From the NCBI RefSeq assembly GCF_002257695.2, contig NZ_CP155571.1: 64,000 nucleotides of DNA; one strand, given 5' to 3'. This DNA is from Sporomusa acidovorans. GTDB lineage: Bacteria > Bacillota > Negativicutes > Sporomusales > Sporomusaceae. Shown here piece after piece: positions 54,253 through 62,455 of the stretch; position 1 is the first letter of the stretch; the number at the start of each line of letters is the position of its first letter. A model generated the notes under the pieces. The model ran no database searches. It was not told where the DNA came from and worked only from the letters and a program-made list of their open reading frames with translations. Position numbers and translations under genes: made by a program.

Positions 54253-55068
54253 TTGACAAGGCTGCGGGAAGAAGACATCTGTCTGGTTGGCGAGCGTCTA
54301 AGCGGTTATGATTCGCATTTGCTTAAAATTACGGGAAGCGGTTTGGCGGGTATTGCCGCCCATTCTCTGGGAAAAACGCCCAATGATTTTGTCAGTGCCC
54401 AGCGTACCGTATCTGTCGGGGTTATTCCGGTTACCTACGGACAAGGCATAATTAGCGGCTTTTCGGAAACTGTGAGAGATATTATTGCATTTTTAGGATT
54501 TGCCGCTTTCGTTACCCGGGAGCCGAACCTGGGCGGTTTGGCGGAGGCGGTAGGCGGTGGGGCGAAAATTGTTTTTTTGGCCGATGACGATAATTTTATC
54601 GCTCTGAATGTGGCGAGCGGCAAGGTGAGCGACAACGGGGAAGCTACCGGACGCGGTTATGCCGCTGCCTTGGAACTCATGGCCGGCGGCCTGCGGGAGA
54701 AAAAGGTGCTTATTATCGGCGCAGGACCGGTTGGCTGCGGGGCAGCCCGCTATCTTACGGCGCAGGGAGCGAAGGTTTTGGTTCATGATTGCGATGAAAG
54801 CAAAATGGAGCAGCTTAAGTGCCTTATTCCTGAGATACGGACTGGCAAACCGGGCATGACGCTGCCATGCTGCCAATTTATAGTTGAAGCCACGCCGGCG
54901 GAAAACACCGTCACCGCGGATTATATTACCGCCGATACCTGTGTGGCTGCTCCGGGGATACCGCTGGGGCTTAACCGGGAGTGCCGGGAACGGCTTGCAG
55001 ATAGATTGATCCACGATGTTTTAGAAATTGGAGTCGCTACCATGCTATTTACTGCATTAGCCAAGTAA
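54253..55068 (+). CDS. pylD: Pyrroline-forming dehydrogenase PylD
   Basis: PylD oxidises the terminal amine of the lysylmethylornithine intermediate; cyclisation then gives pyrrolysine. The 271 residues have the family motif GVIPVTYGQGIISGFSETV, a NAD-binding Rossmann motif VLIIGAGPVGCGAARYL and CVAAPGIPLG near the end, as in archaeal PylD. TTG 54253 with GGGGGTG 6 bases upstream is the likely start, just after the pylC stop; a frame extension to 54169 overlaps pylC and adds residues foreign to the family. Confidence 0.92.
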   Translation: MTRLREEDICLVGERLSGYDSHLLKITGSGLAGIAAHSLGKTPNDFVSAQRTVSVGVIPVTYGQGIISGFSETVRDIIAFLGFAAFVTREPNLGGLAEAVGGGAKIVFLADDDNFIALNVASGKVSDNGEATGRGYAAALELMAGGLREKKVLIIGAGPVGCGAARYLTAQGAKVLVHDCDESKMEQLKCLIPEIRTGKPGMTLPCCQFIVEATPAENTVTADYITADTCVAAPGIPLGLNRECRERLADRLIHDVLEIGVATMLFTALAK

Positions 55069-55088
55069 TGTCAAAGGAGGGAAATATT

Positions 55089-55451
55089 ATGGCTGCCAAG
55101 AGCGGGGTTGCGCTGGTTGCCGATCCTTCACCGGAAGCGGCGGGCAAAAAGAAAAAATATTACCGGAAGAATGTCGAGTTTTTTAAGCTGCTTGAAAAGA
55201 TTAAGCTGTGGCCGTCGCGGTCCGGTATGCTGCATGGCATTAAGTCTATCAAAATTACCGGTGATATTGCGGAAGTGGTTACCCATTGTGATGAGAAGTT
55301 CATTGTATGGAATTCGCGTACAAGCAGGGCTGCCCGTTGGCTGCGCAATAAATGGTGTGTTTGTGCCTGCAAAAAATGCAAGATACCGGCCTGGAAGCTT
55401 GAAAAATACACAAGCACCATGATGACGCAAAAATGGGGTTCTAATTTATAA
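55089..55451 (+). CDS. pylSn: Pyrrolysyl-tRNA synthetase, tRNA-binding subunit PylSn
   Basis: The 120-residue protein corresponds to the N-terminal domain of archaeal PylS, which grips the small T and variable loops of tRNA-Pyl. It has the LLEKIKLWPSRSGMLHGIKS core, RAARWLRNKW helix and a C-terminal CACKKCKIPAWKLEKY with cysteines that can bind zinc. ATG 55089 follows AAAGGAGGG. The first 35 residues form a basic low-complexity lead. With PylSc it reconstitutes the charging activity in trans. Confidence 0.92.
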   Translation: MAAKSGVALVADPSPEAAGKKKKYYRKNVEFFKLLEKIKLWPSRSGMLHGIKSIKITGDIAEVVTHCDEKFIVWNSRTSRAARWLRNKWCVCACKKCKIPAWKLEKYTSTMMTQKWGSNL

Positions 55452-55488
55452 TTGCAAAATTATCATTTGATTTTTGGGGGATGAGAGC

Positions 55489-56841
55489 ATGAATGGCAAA
55501 GAACGTGTATTAAAAACTTTACAATTTGAACCGGTGGACAGAACACCCTGGGTTCCCTACGCAGGCGTTCAGACCGCCAACCTGATTGGCGTGGATGCGG
55601 AGACCTATCTCAAAAGCGCGGACAATATCGTAAAAGGCATTATGAAAGCGTATGAAATGTATCAGCCGGACGGACTGCCCATCGTGTTTGATGTGCAGAT
55701 GGAGGCGGAAGCCCTGGGCTGTGTTCTCAAATGGGCCAAGGACAATCCGCCGGCCGTAGATGTGCATGTCTTAGAACATAAGGAACTCTCTGAACTCAAA
55801 CTGCCTACCGAGAGAGACGGCCGCTACCCGATCGCGCTGGAAGCCGCCCGCCGGCTGGTCGCCGAACTGGGCGATAAAGTTGCTCTCTATGCCCTCATCT
55901 GCGGGCCGTTTACGCTGGCCTTGCATTTAAAAGGAACCGCACTTTTTTCCGATATGATCAAACGGCATGAAAAGGTTGATGAACTGCTTGCTTTCTGTTT
56001 GCAGGTTTGCAAAGACCTGTCCGGGATGTATGCGGCAACCGGTGTCGATATTATTGCCGTTGTCGATCCGATGACTTCGCAAATTGCACCGAAGCAGTTT
56101 GAGCGCTTTGTTAAGCCGGTAACCACCGAGCTGAACCGCTATGTAAAATCATTGGGACTCAAAGTAACCAGCTTCTGTTGCGGCAACGCCACCAAAAACA
56201 TTGAACTTATGTGCCAAACCGAAACAAACGGCATAGCGTTTGATGAAAATGTCAGTCTGGCTTATGCCAAAGATATCGCCACTAAATATAAAGTTTCCTA
56301 TGGCGGCAATTTGCCGTTAACCACGGTAATGATGTTTGGCTCGCCGCTGGAAAATGTGGAAGAAGCCCGCAAAGAAATTGAAATCGGCCAGGGAGTGGGC
56401 TATATTCTTTCTCCCGGCTGTGACATTCCTTTCGATACTCCCATAAACAACCTTGTCGCCATTTCGAATTTTATCAATGGCAAAGCCTCCTCGCTGGAGT
56501 TGTTGGAATCCGAACAGCAGTTTCATGATGAAGATGAGCCTGTGTTTGACGATGTGGAAATTAAACCCGGCCAGGTATTCATCGAAATTGTGACCCTGGA
56601 TTCAGAAGGCTGTCCGCCTTGCCAGTATATGTGCGAGTCGGTAAAAAAAGTGCTGCCGCGTTATGAAGGCCGGCTTACCTGGCGCGAATCGCTGGTAAAG
56701 ACCCGGGCGGGGATTAAACGCATGGCCACCCTGGGAGTAAAAAATCTGCCGGCAATGCTCATCAATAATGAAGTGGTGTTTGACAATATTATTCCGTCAG
56801 ACAGTGAACTGATTGCGGCCATTGAAAAGCGTATTGGCTAA
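55489..56841 (+). CDS. UroD-family methyltransferase fused to a thioredoxin-like domain
   Basis: The 450-residue protein has a UroD-fold MtbA-like domain (about 1-350) and a C-terminal thioredoxin-like domain (about 365-450) with the active-site-like motif GCPPCQYMC and a later cis-Pro-like NLPAMLINN. The expected zinc HxC motif reads FCCGNATKN, so the histidine is replaced by Phe, and the third ligand is the Cys in SPGCDIPFD. It may act with the HxC protein at 50194, or the thioredoxin domain may receive the methyl group or supply reducing power. This is inference. ATG 55489 is preceded by GGGGGATGAG. Confidence 0.82.
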   Translation: MNGKERVLKTLQFEPVDRTPWVPYAGVQTANLIGVDAETYLKSADNIVKGIMKAYEMYQPDGLPIVFDVQMEAEALGCVLKWAKDNPPAVDVHVLEHKELSELKLPTERDGRYPIALEAARRLVAELGDKVALYALICGPFTLALHLKGTALFSDMIKRHEKVDELLAFCLQVCKDLSGMYAATGVDIIAVVDPMTSQIAPKQFERFVKPVTTELNRYVKSLGLKVTSFCCGNATKNIELMCQTETNGIAFDENVSLAYAKDIATKYKVSYGGNLPLTTVMMFGSPLENVEEARKEIEIGQGVGYILSPGCDIPFDTPINNLVAISNFINGKASSLELLESEQQFHDEDEPVFDDVEIKPGQVFIEIVTLDSEGCPPCQYMCESVKKVLPRYEGRLTWRESLVKTRAGIKRMATLGVKNLPAMLINNEVVFDNIIPSDSELIAAIEKRIG

Positions 56842-56914
56842 TTATAGGATTAAATTATGATAGCCTAGAGCTTACTCTAGGCTTATCGCGCATTAAGCGA
56901 TACTGGGAGGGGTT

Positions 56915-57859
56915 ATGATGGGTGACAGAAAACCGATAAAGCTTTTTTTACTGACCGGTTTTCTGGGGGCGGGAAAAACCACCCTCTTAAAACGAATCAT
57001 CGACAGACTTGCCGGCCATAAAATCGGCATATTAATGAATGAATTCGGCAAAATCAGTGTTGACGGGGTTTTGCTGCAGAAAAGCGGGATTGATATTGTA
57101 GAGATTAATAACGGATCGGTATTTTGTAGTTGTCTGAAAGGGGCCTTCATCGACGCTTTGATTAGCTATTCGGAATTGCCGATTGACTATTTGTTTGTGG
57201 AAGCTTCCGGGATGGCTGACCCTTCAAGCATTGAGCATATTCTTCATTCAGTCGTGGGTAAGGTAAAGGGCAAAGAGTATGATTATCAGGGGGCCGTCTG
57301 TGTGGTCGATGCCCTTCATTTCCTGGACCAGGCCGATGTGCTGCTTGCCCTTGACCGTCAGGTGGCGACCAGTAATATGATTATTGTCAATAAAGTGGAC
57401 TTGATTGATGAACAGACTTTGACGCAGGTTGAACAACGAATAACAAATAGTAATCCCGCCGCAGAACTTGTGAGAGCCAGTCATTGTGCTGTTGATACTG
57501 ATTTTTTGACCCGCAGACTAAAAAAGACGGAGTATGCCGTTTGCCAGGAAACCTGCAATACTCCCGGCAACAGGCCTGTGGCGCATGTTCTTAAGGCCGA
57601 GGGCAGATTTGACAAAGCCGTATTCGAAGATTTTCTGCAGGCACTGCTTCCCTGGACGCTAAGGATGAAAGGCTTCTTCCGGCTGAAAGAAGGCTGGTAT
57701 CAGGTAGATACGGTAGGTAACCAGAGCGAAATTAAACCGACAGATATTGTGAGGCCGGTATCCGAGTTAGTAGTGATTTCGGCTAAGGGGCTGCCGGCAC
57801 TTGATGAGATTTATCAGAACTGGGATAAACGCTTTTCGGAAAAGCTGATTTTGCAGTAG
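56915..57859 (+). CDS. CobW/P47K-family (COG0523) metallochaperone-like GTPase
   Basis: The 314-residue GTPase has a Walker A GFLGAGKTT, a CxC-type metal motif FCSCLKG, the switch-like FVEASGMADPSS and NKVDLI. COG0523 proteins deliver metals such as zinc or cobalt to enzymes. Its place after the methyltransferase genes suggests loading of Zn into the UroD-type enzymes or of cobalt into the corrinoid pathway. Terminators follow at 57906-58014. GGGAGGGG precedes the ATG. Confidence 0.88.
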   Translation: MMGDRKPIKLFLLTGFLGAGKTTLLKRIIDRLAGHKIGILMNEFGKISVDGVLLQKSGIDIVEINNGSVFCSCLKGAFIDALISYSELPIDYLFVEASGMADPSSIEHILHSVVGKVKGKEYDYQGAVCVVDALHFLDQADVLLALDRQVATSNMIIVNKVDLIDEQTLTQVEQRITNSNPAAELVRASHCAVDTDFLTRRLKKTEYAVCQETCNTPGNRPVAHVLKAEGRFDKAVFEDFLQALLPWTLRMKGFFRLKEGWYQVDTVGNQSEIKPTDIVRPVSELVVISAKGLPALDEIYQNWDKRFSEKLILQ

Positions 57860-57905
57860 CGTTACCGGTAGTCATGGCTACGCAATGCAAGAACGACCCG
57901 AACCT

Positions 57906-57938
57906 ATAAAAAAGCCGCCCACCCGAAGGTAGAGCGGC
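57906..57938 (-). terminator. Terminator of the Tm-1-like operon
   Basis: On the minus strand GCCGCT pairs with GGCGGC-like bases around a loop, followed by a run of T (57907-57913). It lies about 90 bases after the PEP-hydrolase-family gene. Confidence 0.6.
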
Positions 57939-57969
57939 ATTGACCCCAAAAACGTGACGCGGGAACAGG

Positions 57970-58014
57970 GTGCCCCAAATCTAAAGATCAATAGATTTGG
58001 GGCACTGTTTTTTT
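57970..58014 (+). terminator. Terminator of the mtm-pyl operon
   Basis: GTGCCCCAAATCTA pairs perfectly with TAGATTTGGGGCAC and is followed by TG and seven T residues. It closes the plus-strand methylamine-pyrrolysine transcript. Confidence 0.85.
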
Positions 58015-58028
58015 ATCGCAGCAAATTG

Positions 58029-58856
58029 CTATTTTTTGATCGCCTTGAAAGCTTCCGTTTGTTGCTTGATCCCCACTTCGGTTGCAAACCGTTCAATACT
58101 GGAAGCGCCAAAGAAACCTTCCACATCATGCGTGTTGGCGATGATATACTGCGCGTCTGCCGGTTCGGCGATAGGACCGCCATGGCATAAAACAATAATG
58201 TTCGGATTCACCGCTTTACCGGCGTCACAAATGGCTTGTACCTTGGCAACACAGTCGTCGAGCGTCAGCGCTGTTTTAGCTCCAATGGTTCCCTTGGTGG
58301 TTAATCCCATATGAGCAACGAGTATATCGGCTCCGGCTTTGGCCATTTTTACGGCTTGCTCGGTATCAAATACATAGGGGGAAGTTACCATATCAAGTTC
58401 ATGTGCCTTCTTGATCATCTCGACTTCCAGATCGTAGCCCATGCCGGTTTCTTCCAGGTTTTGCCGGAATACGCCGTCAATAAGGCCGACTGTGGGAAAG
58501 TTCTGAACGCCGGCAAAGCCCTGTTCTTTTAGCTGTTTTAAAAACACTTCCATGATGCGGAACGGATCGGTGCCGCAAACGCCGGCTAAAACGGGTGTGT
58601 GTTTCACCACCGGCAGTACCTCCGCGCCCATTTCAACAACAATTTTGTTGGCATCGCCGTAGGATAGTAGTCCGGCAAGCGATCCCCGGCCTGCCATTCT
58701 GTACTTTCCGGAATTGTAAATGATAATTAAATCGACGCCCCCGGCTTCACCGCTCTTGGCCGATATGCCGGCGCCGGCGCCGGCGCCCACAATGATTTTA
58801 CCGGCGGCGATTTCCGTCTTCAATTTTTTTAATACTTCACTTCTGGTTTGTAACAT
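58029..58856 (-). CDS. PEP-hydrolase-family TIM-barrel protein (Tm-1 C-terminal-half type)
   Basis: This 275-residue protein belongs to the phosphoenolpyruvate hydrolase-like (COG5564) family. Motifs include IIVGAGAGAGISAKSGE, NFPTVGLIDGVFR and LVAHMGLTTKGTIGAKTA. Its start overlaps the stop of the upstream UPF0261 gene by one base, so the pair is co-translated. In tomato Tm-1 the equivalent two domains form one protein. Its bacterial substrate is not established. Confidence 0.85.
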   Translation of the reverse strand: MLQTRSEVLKKLKTEIAAGKIIVGAGAGAGISAKSGEAGGVDLIIIYNSGKYRMAGRGSLAGLLSYGDANKIVVEMGAEVLPVVKHTPVLAGVCGTDPFRIMEVFLKQLKEQGFAGVQNFPTVGLIDGVFRQNLEETGMGYDLEVEMIKKAHELDMVTSPYVFDTEQAVKMAKAGADILVAHMGLTTKGTIGAKTALTLDDCVAKVQAICDAGKAVNPNIIVLCHGGPIAEPADAQYIIANTHDVEGFFGASSIERFATEVGIKQQTEAFKAIKK

Positions 58857-60088
58857 TAAAAATGCCTCCTATCTGTTTTTTCTTTTAGCAGCTCGACTAA
58901 TTTTTGTGCGGCTGCCGTGGAAAATTCAGTATCATTGATATTCGCATCCACTTCGATAATTTCTACCAGCGGATTGATGATGTTTTCTTTGAGCGTTTTG
59001 AATAACATGGCGTCCTCCTCCGGACCATGAAAAGGCTGCCCGGGGGCATCAATCATCGAGACTCCTTTCAGCGGAAGCAATAAAGCCGCCCTTGCTTGAC
59101 ACATGTTTAATTTTGCGGCGATCGCCAGTCCCAGTTGCCTATTTTCCTCAACCGTGGTTCGCATCAAGGTCACTGTAGGATTGTGTTTATAAAAATTGCG
59201 TCCGCTGTATTTACCCGGAACGGTGGCAATGGGTCCGAAGTTCACCATATCCAGGGCACCGACGGAAACAACCTGGGGTATTTGGTTAAGGGCGGCGGCT
59301 TCCAGCCTTTTGTCTCCTGCCGCCATGTTGCCGCCCATGAGTTCATCACACCACTCGGTTGTGGTAATATCAAAAACTCCCTCGATATAGCCGTCTTTGA
59401 TCAAATTTTCCATAGCTTTGCCACCCGTTCCGGTCGCATGGAAGATTAAAACCTCATAGCCATGTTGTTCCAAATATTCTCTTGCCTGGTTGACACACGG
59501 TGTCGTCACTCCGAACATGGAAGCCGCAATCAAGGGTTTCTTCTCCAACACTTGCTTCACTTCAAACTTTACCATTCCGGCGATGGCCAGGGCGGCATTG
59601 GTAAAGATTTTCGTCGAGATGGAATTTAAGCCTGCAACATCCACAATGGAAGGATACATAAAGATATCGCTTGTTCCCACATACATGGATACATCCCCGG
59701 CAGCAACGGTTGAGACCATAACTTTCGGCACACCGACCGGCAATGCTCGCATGCCGGGAGTAACCAGTGAGGTTCCGCCGCTTCCGCCGCAGGCGATTAT
59801 GCCGTCGAACTTACCTTTTGCATAGAGTTTGGGCAGTAATTTTTCCAGTCCCCGGGAGAGTACATCGGTGGCTAAAGCTCTGTCTTTTTTCGCTGCGATT
59901 TCCTTGATATCCGCACCCACAGCTCCGGCAATTTCCTCATTGGAAACATCCACTGTCAATTTTGGCTCAAACACTCCCGTATGAATCATGAATGTCTTTA
60001 GGCCCAGGCTTTGAATAATCTCCTGGAGATAACCAAACTCGAGACTTTTGGAGTCAAACGTTCCGGCAATGGCAACTGTTTTCATCAT
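58856..60088 (-). CDS. Tm-1-like ATP-binding domain protein (UPF0261)
   Basis: The 410-residue protein matches the UPF0261/Tm-1-like ATP-binding family (starts KTVAIAGTFDSKSLEFGYL; later IACGGSGGTSLVTPGM and VSTVAAGDVSMYVGTSDI). It is the partner of the PEP-hydrolase-like protein that follows. Tomato Tm-1 uses this domain to block tobamovirus replication; the bacterial role is unknown. GAGGAGGGG precedes the start (MMKT). Confidence 0.85.
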   Translation of the reverse strand: MMKTVAIAGTFDSKSLEFGYLQEIIQSLGLKTFMIHTGVFEPKLTVDVSNEEIAGAVGADIKEIAAKKDRALATDVLSRGLEKLLPKLYAKGKFDGIIACGGSGGTSLVTPGMRALPVGVPKVMVSTVAAGDVSMYVGTSDIFMYPSIVDVAGLNSISTKIFTNAALAIAGMVKFEVKQVLEKKPLIAASMFGVTTPCVNQAREYLEQHGYEVLIFHATGTGGKAMENLIKDGYIEGVFDITTTEWCDELMGGNMAAGDKRLEAAALNQIPQVVSVGALDMVNFGPIATVPGKYSGRNFYKHNPTVTLMRTTVEENRQLGLAIAAKLNMCQARAALLLPLKGVSMIDAPGQPFHGPEEDAMLFKTLKENIINPLVEIIEVDANINDTEFSTAAAQKLVELLKEKTDRRHF

Positions 60089-60222
60089 AACCCCTCCTCG
60101 TAACCATTTATCGTCGACCTTAGTGGAATTTTCCTGTTAGTAAAATAATACTGTTTATTCTGATAAATTTACATGCATATTTGTCTGATATTCATGTGTT
60201 TATGTACTATTTCCAAAATAAC

Positions 60223-60274
60223 AAAGCCGCTCTAAAATTCCCGCGTTGGTTAAGCAGGAATAAAGAGCGGCTTT
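60223..60274. terminator. Hairpin between the UPF0261 and AraC-fusion genes
   Basis: AAAGCCGCTC pairs with GAGCGGCTTT around a 32-base loop; on the minus strand the stem is followed by a T-rich stretch, ending the AraC-fusion transcript before the Tm-1-like operon. Confidence 0.75.
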
Positions 60275-60285
60275 CAATCTCCACC

Positions 60286-61479
60286 TCATTTAAATCTAAT
60301 TTGATATTTTTCCGGCGAAATTCCAGTTAGCCTTTTAAATGTTTTGCTGAAATGCGCGTAGTCTTTAAATCCCACCATGTTCGCCACTTCGTTTAGCCTA
60401 ATGTTGTTAAACTTCATGATTTCTTTCGCCTTACTGATCCTAAATTGGACTAAATATTCAGGGAATGTGCACCCTACCTCTTTCTTGAACAAAGCACTTA
60501 AATGCGACCTGGAAATATGCGCAACATTCGCGAGGTCCGAGAACAAAACTTCATTCATATAATTAACTGAGACATATTCCTTAATAAAATCGACATAATC
60601 ATAGTGATTTTTAACGCCTTCGATCATCTTTACCAGAAGCTCATCCTGCTCAATATATCCTGTTTTTTTAAAAGCCTTGGTTATATTTGTGATAGCGTCT
60701 TCCGATGGTATTCTCTCAAAAGATGAGCCGCCGATATATCCCATAGTTTTTGTATTGTTATACATAAAACTAAGATCTATAGGAGTTTTTACCGGCCCGC
60801 CATAGATCATTTTAATGGTATCGACGCTAACTTCATCGCAAGCATTAAAAATTTCATCGGCAATTAGTTTCGCCGAGTGCAATGACAATACTTTTTTTGC
60901 TCCGATATAGCCGCCCTTCGTAAGGCCTAAATGAGCACATATTAAGTCTGCTCCTGCTTTTAACATTTCCTTTGCCTGCCGGGCATCAAAAACGAAGGCA
61001 AGGGTGAACAAATTCTTGTTATGGGCAATCCTAATAGCTTCAATTTCACGCTCAAACGAAATGCCATCTTCCTCAAGAGCTTCCCTGAATTGTCCGTCAA
61101 TCATGCCTACTGTGGGAAAATTGTTAATACCGGAGAAACCTTGGGCGCTGATTAAGTCTATATATTCATCCAGTTCTATCGTTGGATCGGTAGCATTCAG
61201 CCCAAAAATTACCGGGATTTCTTTGGCTACAGGAATGATCTCACGCGTACCAAAGTCGATTACCATCTCGTTACAGTTAGCAAACGGCAGCCAGCCCGCC
61301 AGAGAGCTTTGTCCCATTTGTCGAAACCGGCCGGAATTAAGGGCAAGTAACAGATCGGCTCCGGCTTTTAACGCATATTTTGCCGTAATTCCTGCTCCCA
61401 CCGCCACACCGATGATATGTCCGGTGATTCTTATCTGGTTTTTCAGTTTCTTCAATACTTGCTCCCGCTGCCAAGCCAC
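60286..61479 (-). CDS. PEP-hydrolase-like domain fused to AraC-type DNA-binding domain
   Basis: About 397 residues. The N-terminal 275 residues are a paralogue of the TIM-barrel protein at 58029-58856 (VAVGAGITAKYALKAGADLL, NFPTVGMIDGQFREAL, CAHLGLTKGGYIGAKK). The C-terminal 100 residues are an AraC-type double helix-turn-helix (FSDLANVAHISRSHLSALFK; NEVANMVGFKDYAHFSKTFK). An enzyme-like fold as the sensor of a transcription factor suggests it binds the same ligand as its neighbours and regulates their operon. GTG 61479 aligns with the paralogue start and has AAAGGA 9 bases upstream. Confidence 0.87.
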   Translation of the reverse strand: MAWQREQVLKKLKNQIRITGHIIGVAVGAGITAKYALKAGADLLLALNSGRFRQMGQSSLAGWLPFANCNEMVIDFGTREIIPVAKEIPVIFGLNATDPTIELDEYIDLISAQGFSGINNFPTVGMIDGQFREALEEDGISFEREIEAIRIAHNKNLFTLAFVFDARQAKEMLKAGADLICAHLGLTKGGYIGAKKVLSLHSAKLIADEIFNACDEVSVDTIKMIYGGPVKTPIDLSFMYNNTKTMGYIGGSSFERIPSEDAITNITKAFKKTGYIEQDELLVKMIEGVKNHYDYVDFIKEYVSVNYMNEVLFSDLANVAHISRSHLSALFKKEVGCTFPEYLVQFRISKAKEIMKFNNIRLNEVANMVGFKDYAHFSKTFKRLTGISPEKYQIRFK

Positions 61480-61710
61480 TTGCGCACATCCTTTCGTGTG
61501 AGGAGAAGCTAAGCACATATTCCTATGTATATTATAGCCACATTCCTATAGAACTGCATCACTTTGTTGGTACAAATCTTCCAAAGACATGGGGGATGCT
61601 TCTGTTTTGTCACTGCAGCGCCGCATAAACGCAATTGATTTTATTCCTGTTTTTTAATTACCAAGGCTGGCAATACTATATATCCAAACGACGTTGAAAG
61701 GGGTAGAAAA

Positions 61711-62305
61711 GTGAATCAGGAAAGCGCAATAATTACTCAGGCAATTCCCTTCCCGCCACAGCATCAAAACCAGCAGCCAGGTATAGAATCGCAAATGAAT
61801 CCCCGTCCGGTAGCAATTTGGGACAACTATCGCCCAAGCGGTAAACTCGAAAACAAAACAGCTTTGATCAGCGGCGGCGACAGCGGCATTGGCCGTGCAG
61901 CAGCATTGATTTTTCTATCTTGCAAAAGCTGCTCTGCCACAGCTAAAAAACGGAAGTGTTATTATCAATACCACCTCCGTTACCGCCTATGAAGGCCATG
62001 AGCAGTTAATTGATTATGCCGCTACCAAAGGCGCCATCGTGGCTTTTACCCGTTCGTTATCCCTCTCCCTTGTTAAACAGGGGATCCGTGTTAATGGTGT
62101 TGCCCCCGGGCCAATCTGGACACCGCTGATTCCTGCCTCTTTTTCCGACCGGCATGTCGCCCGGTTCGGCCGGAACACGCCGATGAAACGAGCGGGACAG
62201 CCGGCTGAAGTAGCTCCCTGTTATGTATTTTTGGCTTCACAGGACTCGGTATATATGTCCGGCCAAATCCTTCACGTTAATGGGGGCACTATCGTTAACG
62301 GGTAA
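61711..62305 (+). pseudogene. Short-chain dehydrogenase pseudogene (internal deletion)
   Basis: The 5' part encodes an SDR start (SGKLENKTALISGGDSGIGRAAALIF), shown in short motif GGDSGIGRAAA, then jumps at about 61905-61925 to the late segment AALPQLKNGSVIINTTSV in another frame, with the catalytic-type region YAATKGAIVAFTRSLS and the normal ending HVNGGTIVNG. About 290 bases, with the middle of the Rossmann fold, are missing and the reading frame is lost. The intact relative would be about 290 residues, like YhxC/YhdF-type oxidoreductases. Confidence 0.85.
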
Positions 62306-62455
62306 AAATTCTGTCCGCAAATTCCCCTGAAGAAGGTGACAGGGATAGAATTGCCGGACTACCGTTTTCGGACAATCATTCACGAAGCAAAGGAAAGCAG
62401 AAAAGTACGTCCTTTGCTTCACCCTTGTATATAGAGAGAAAGCCGATGTGCAAAC

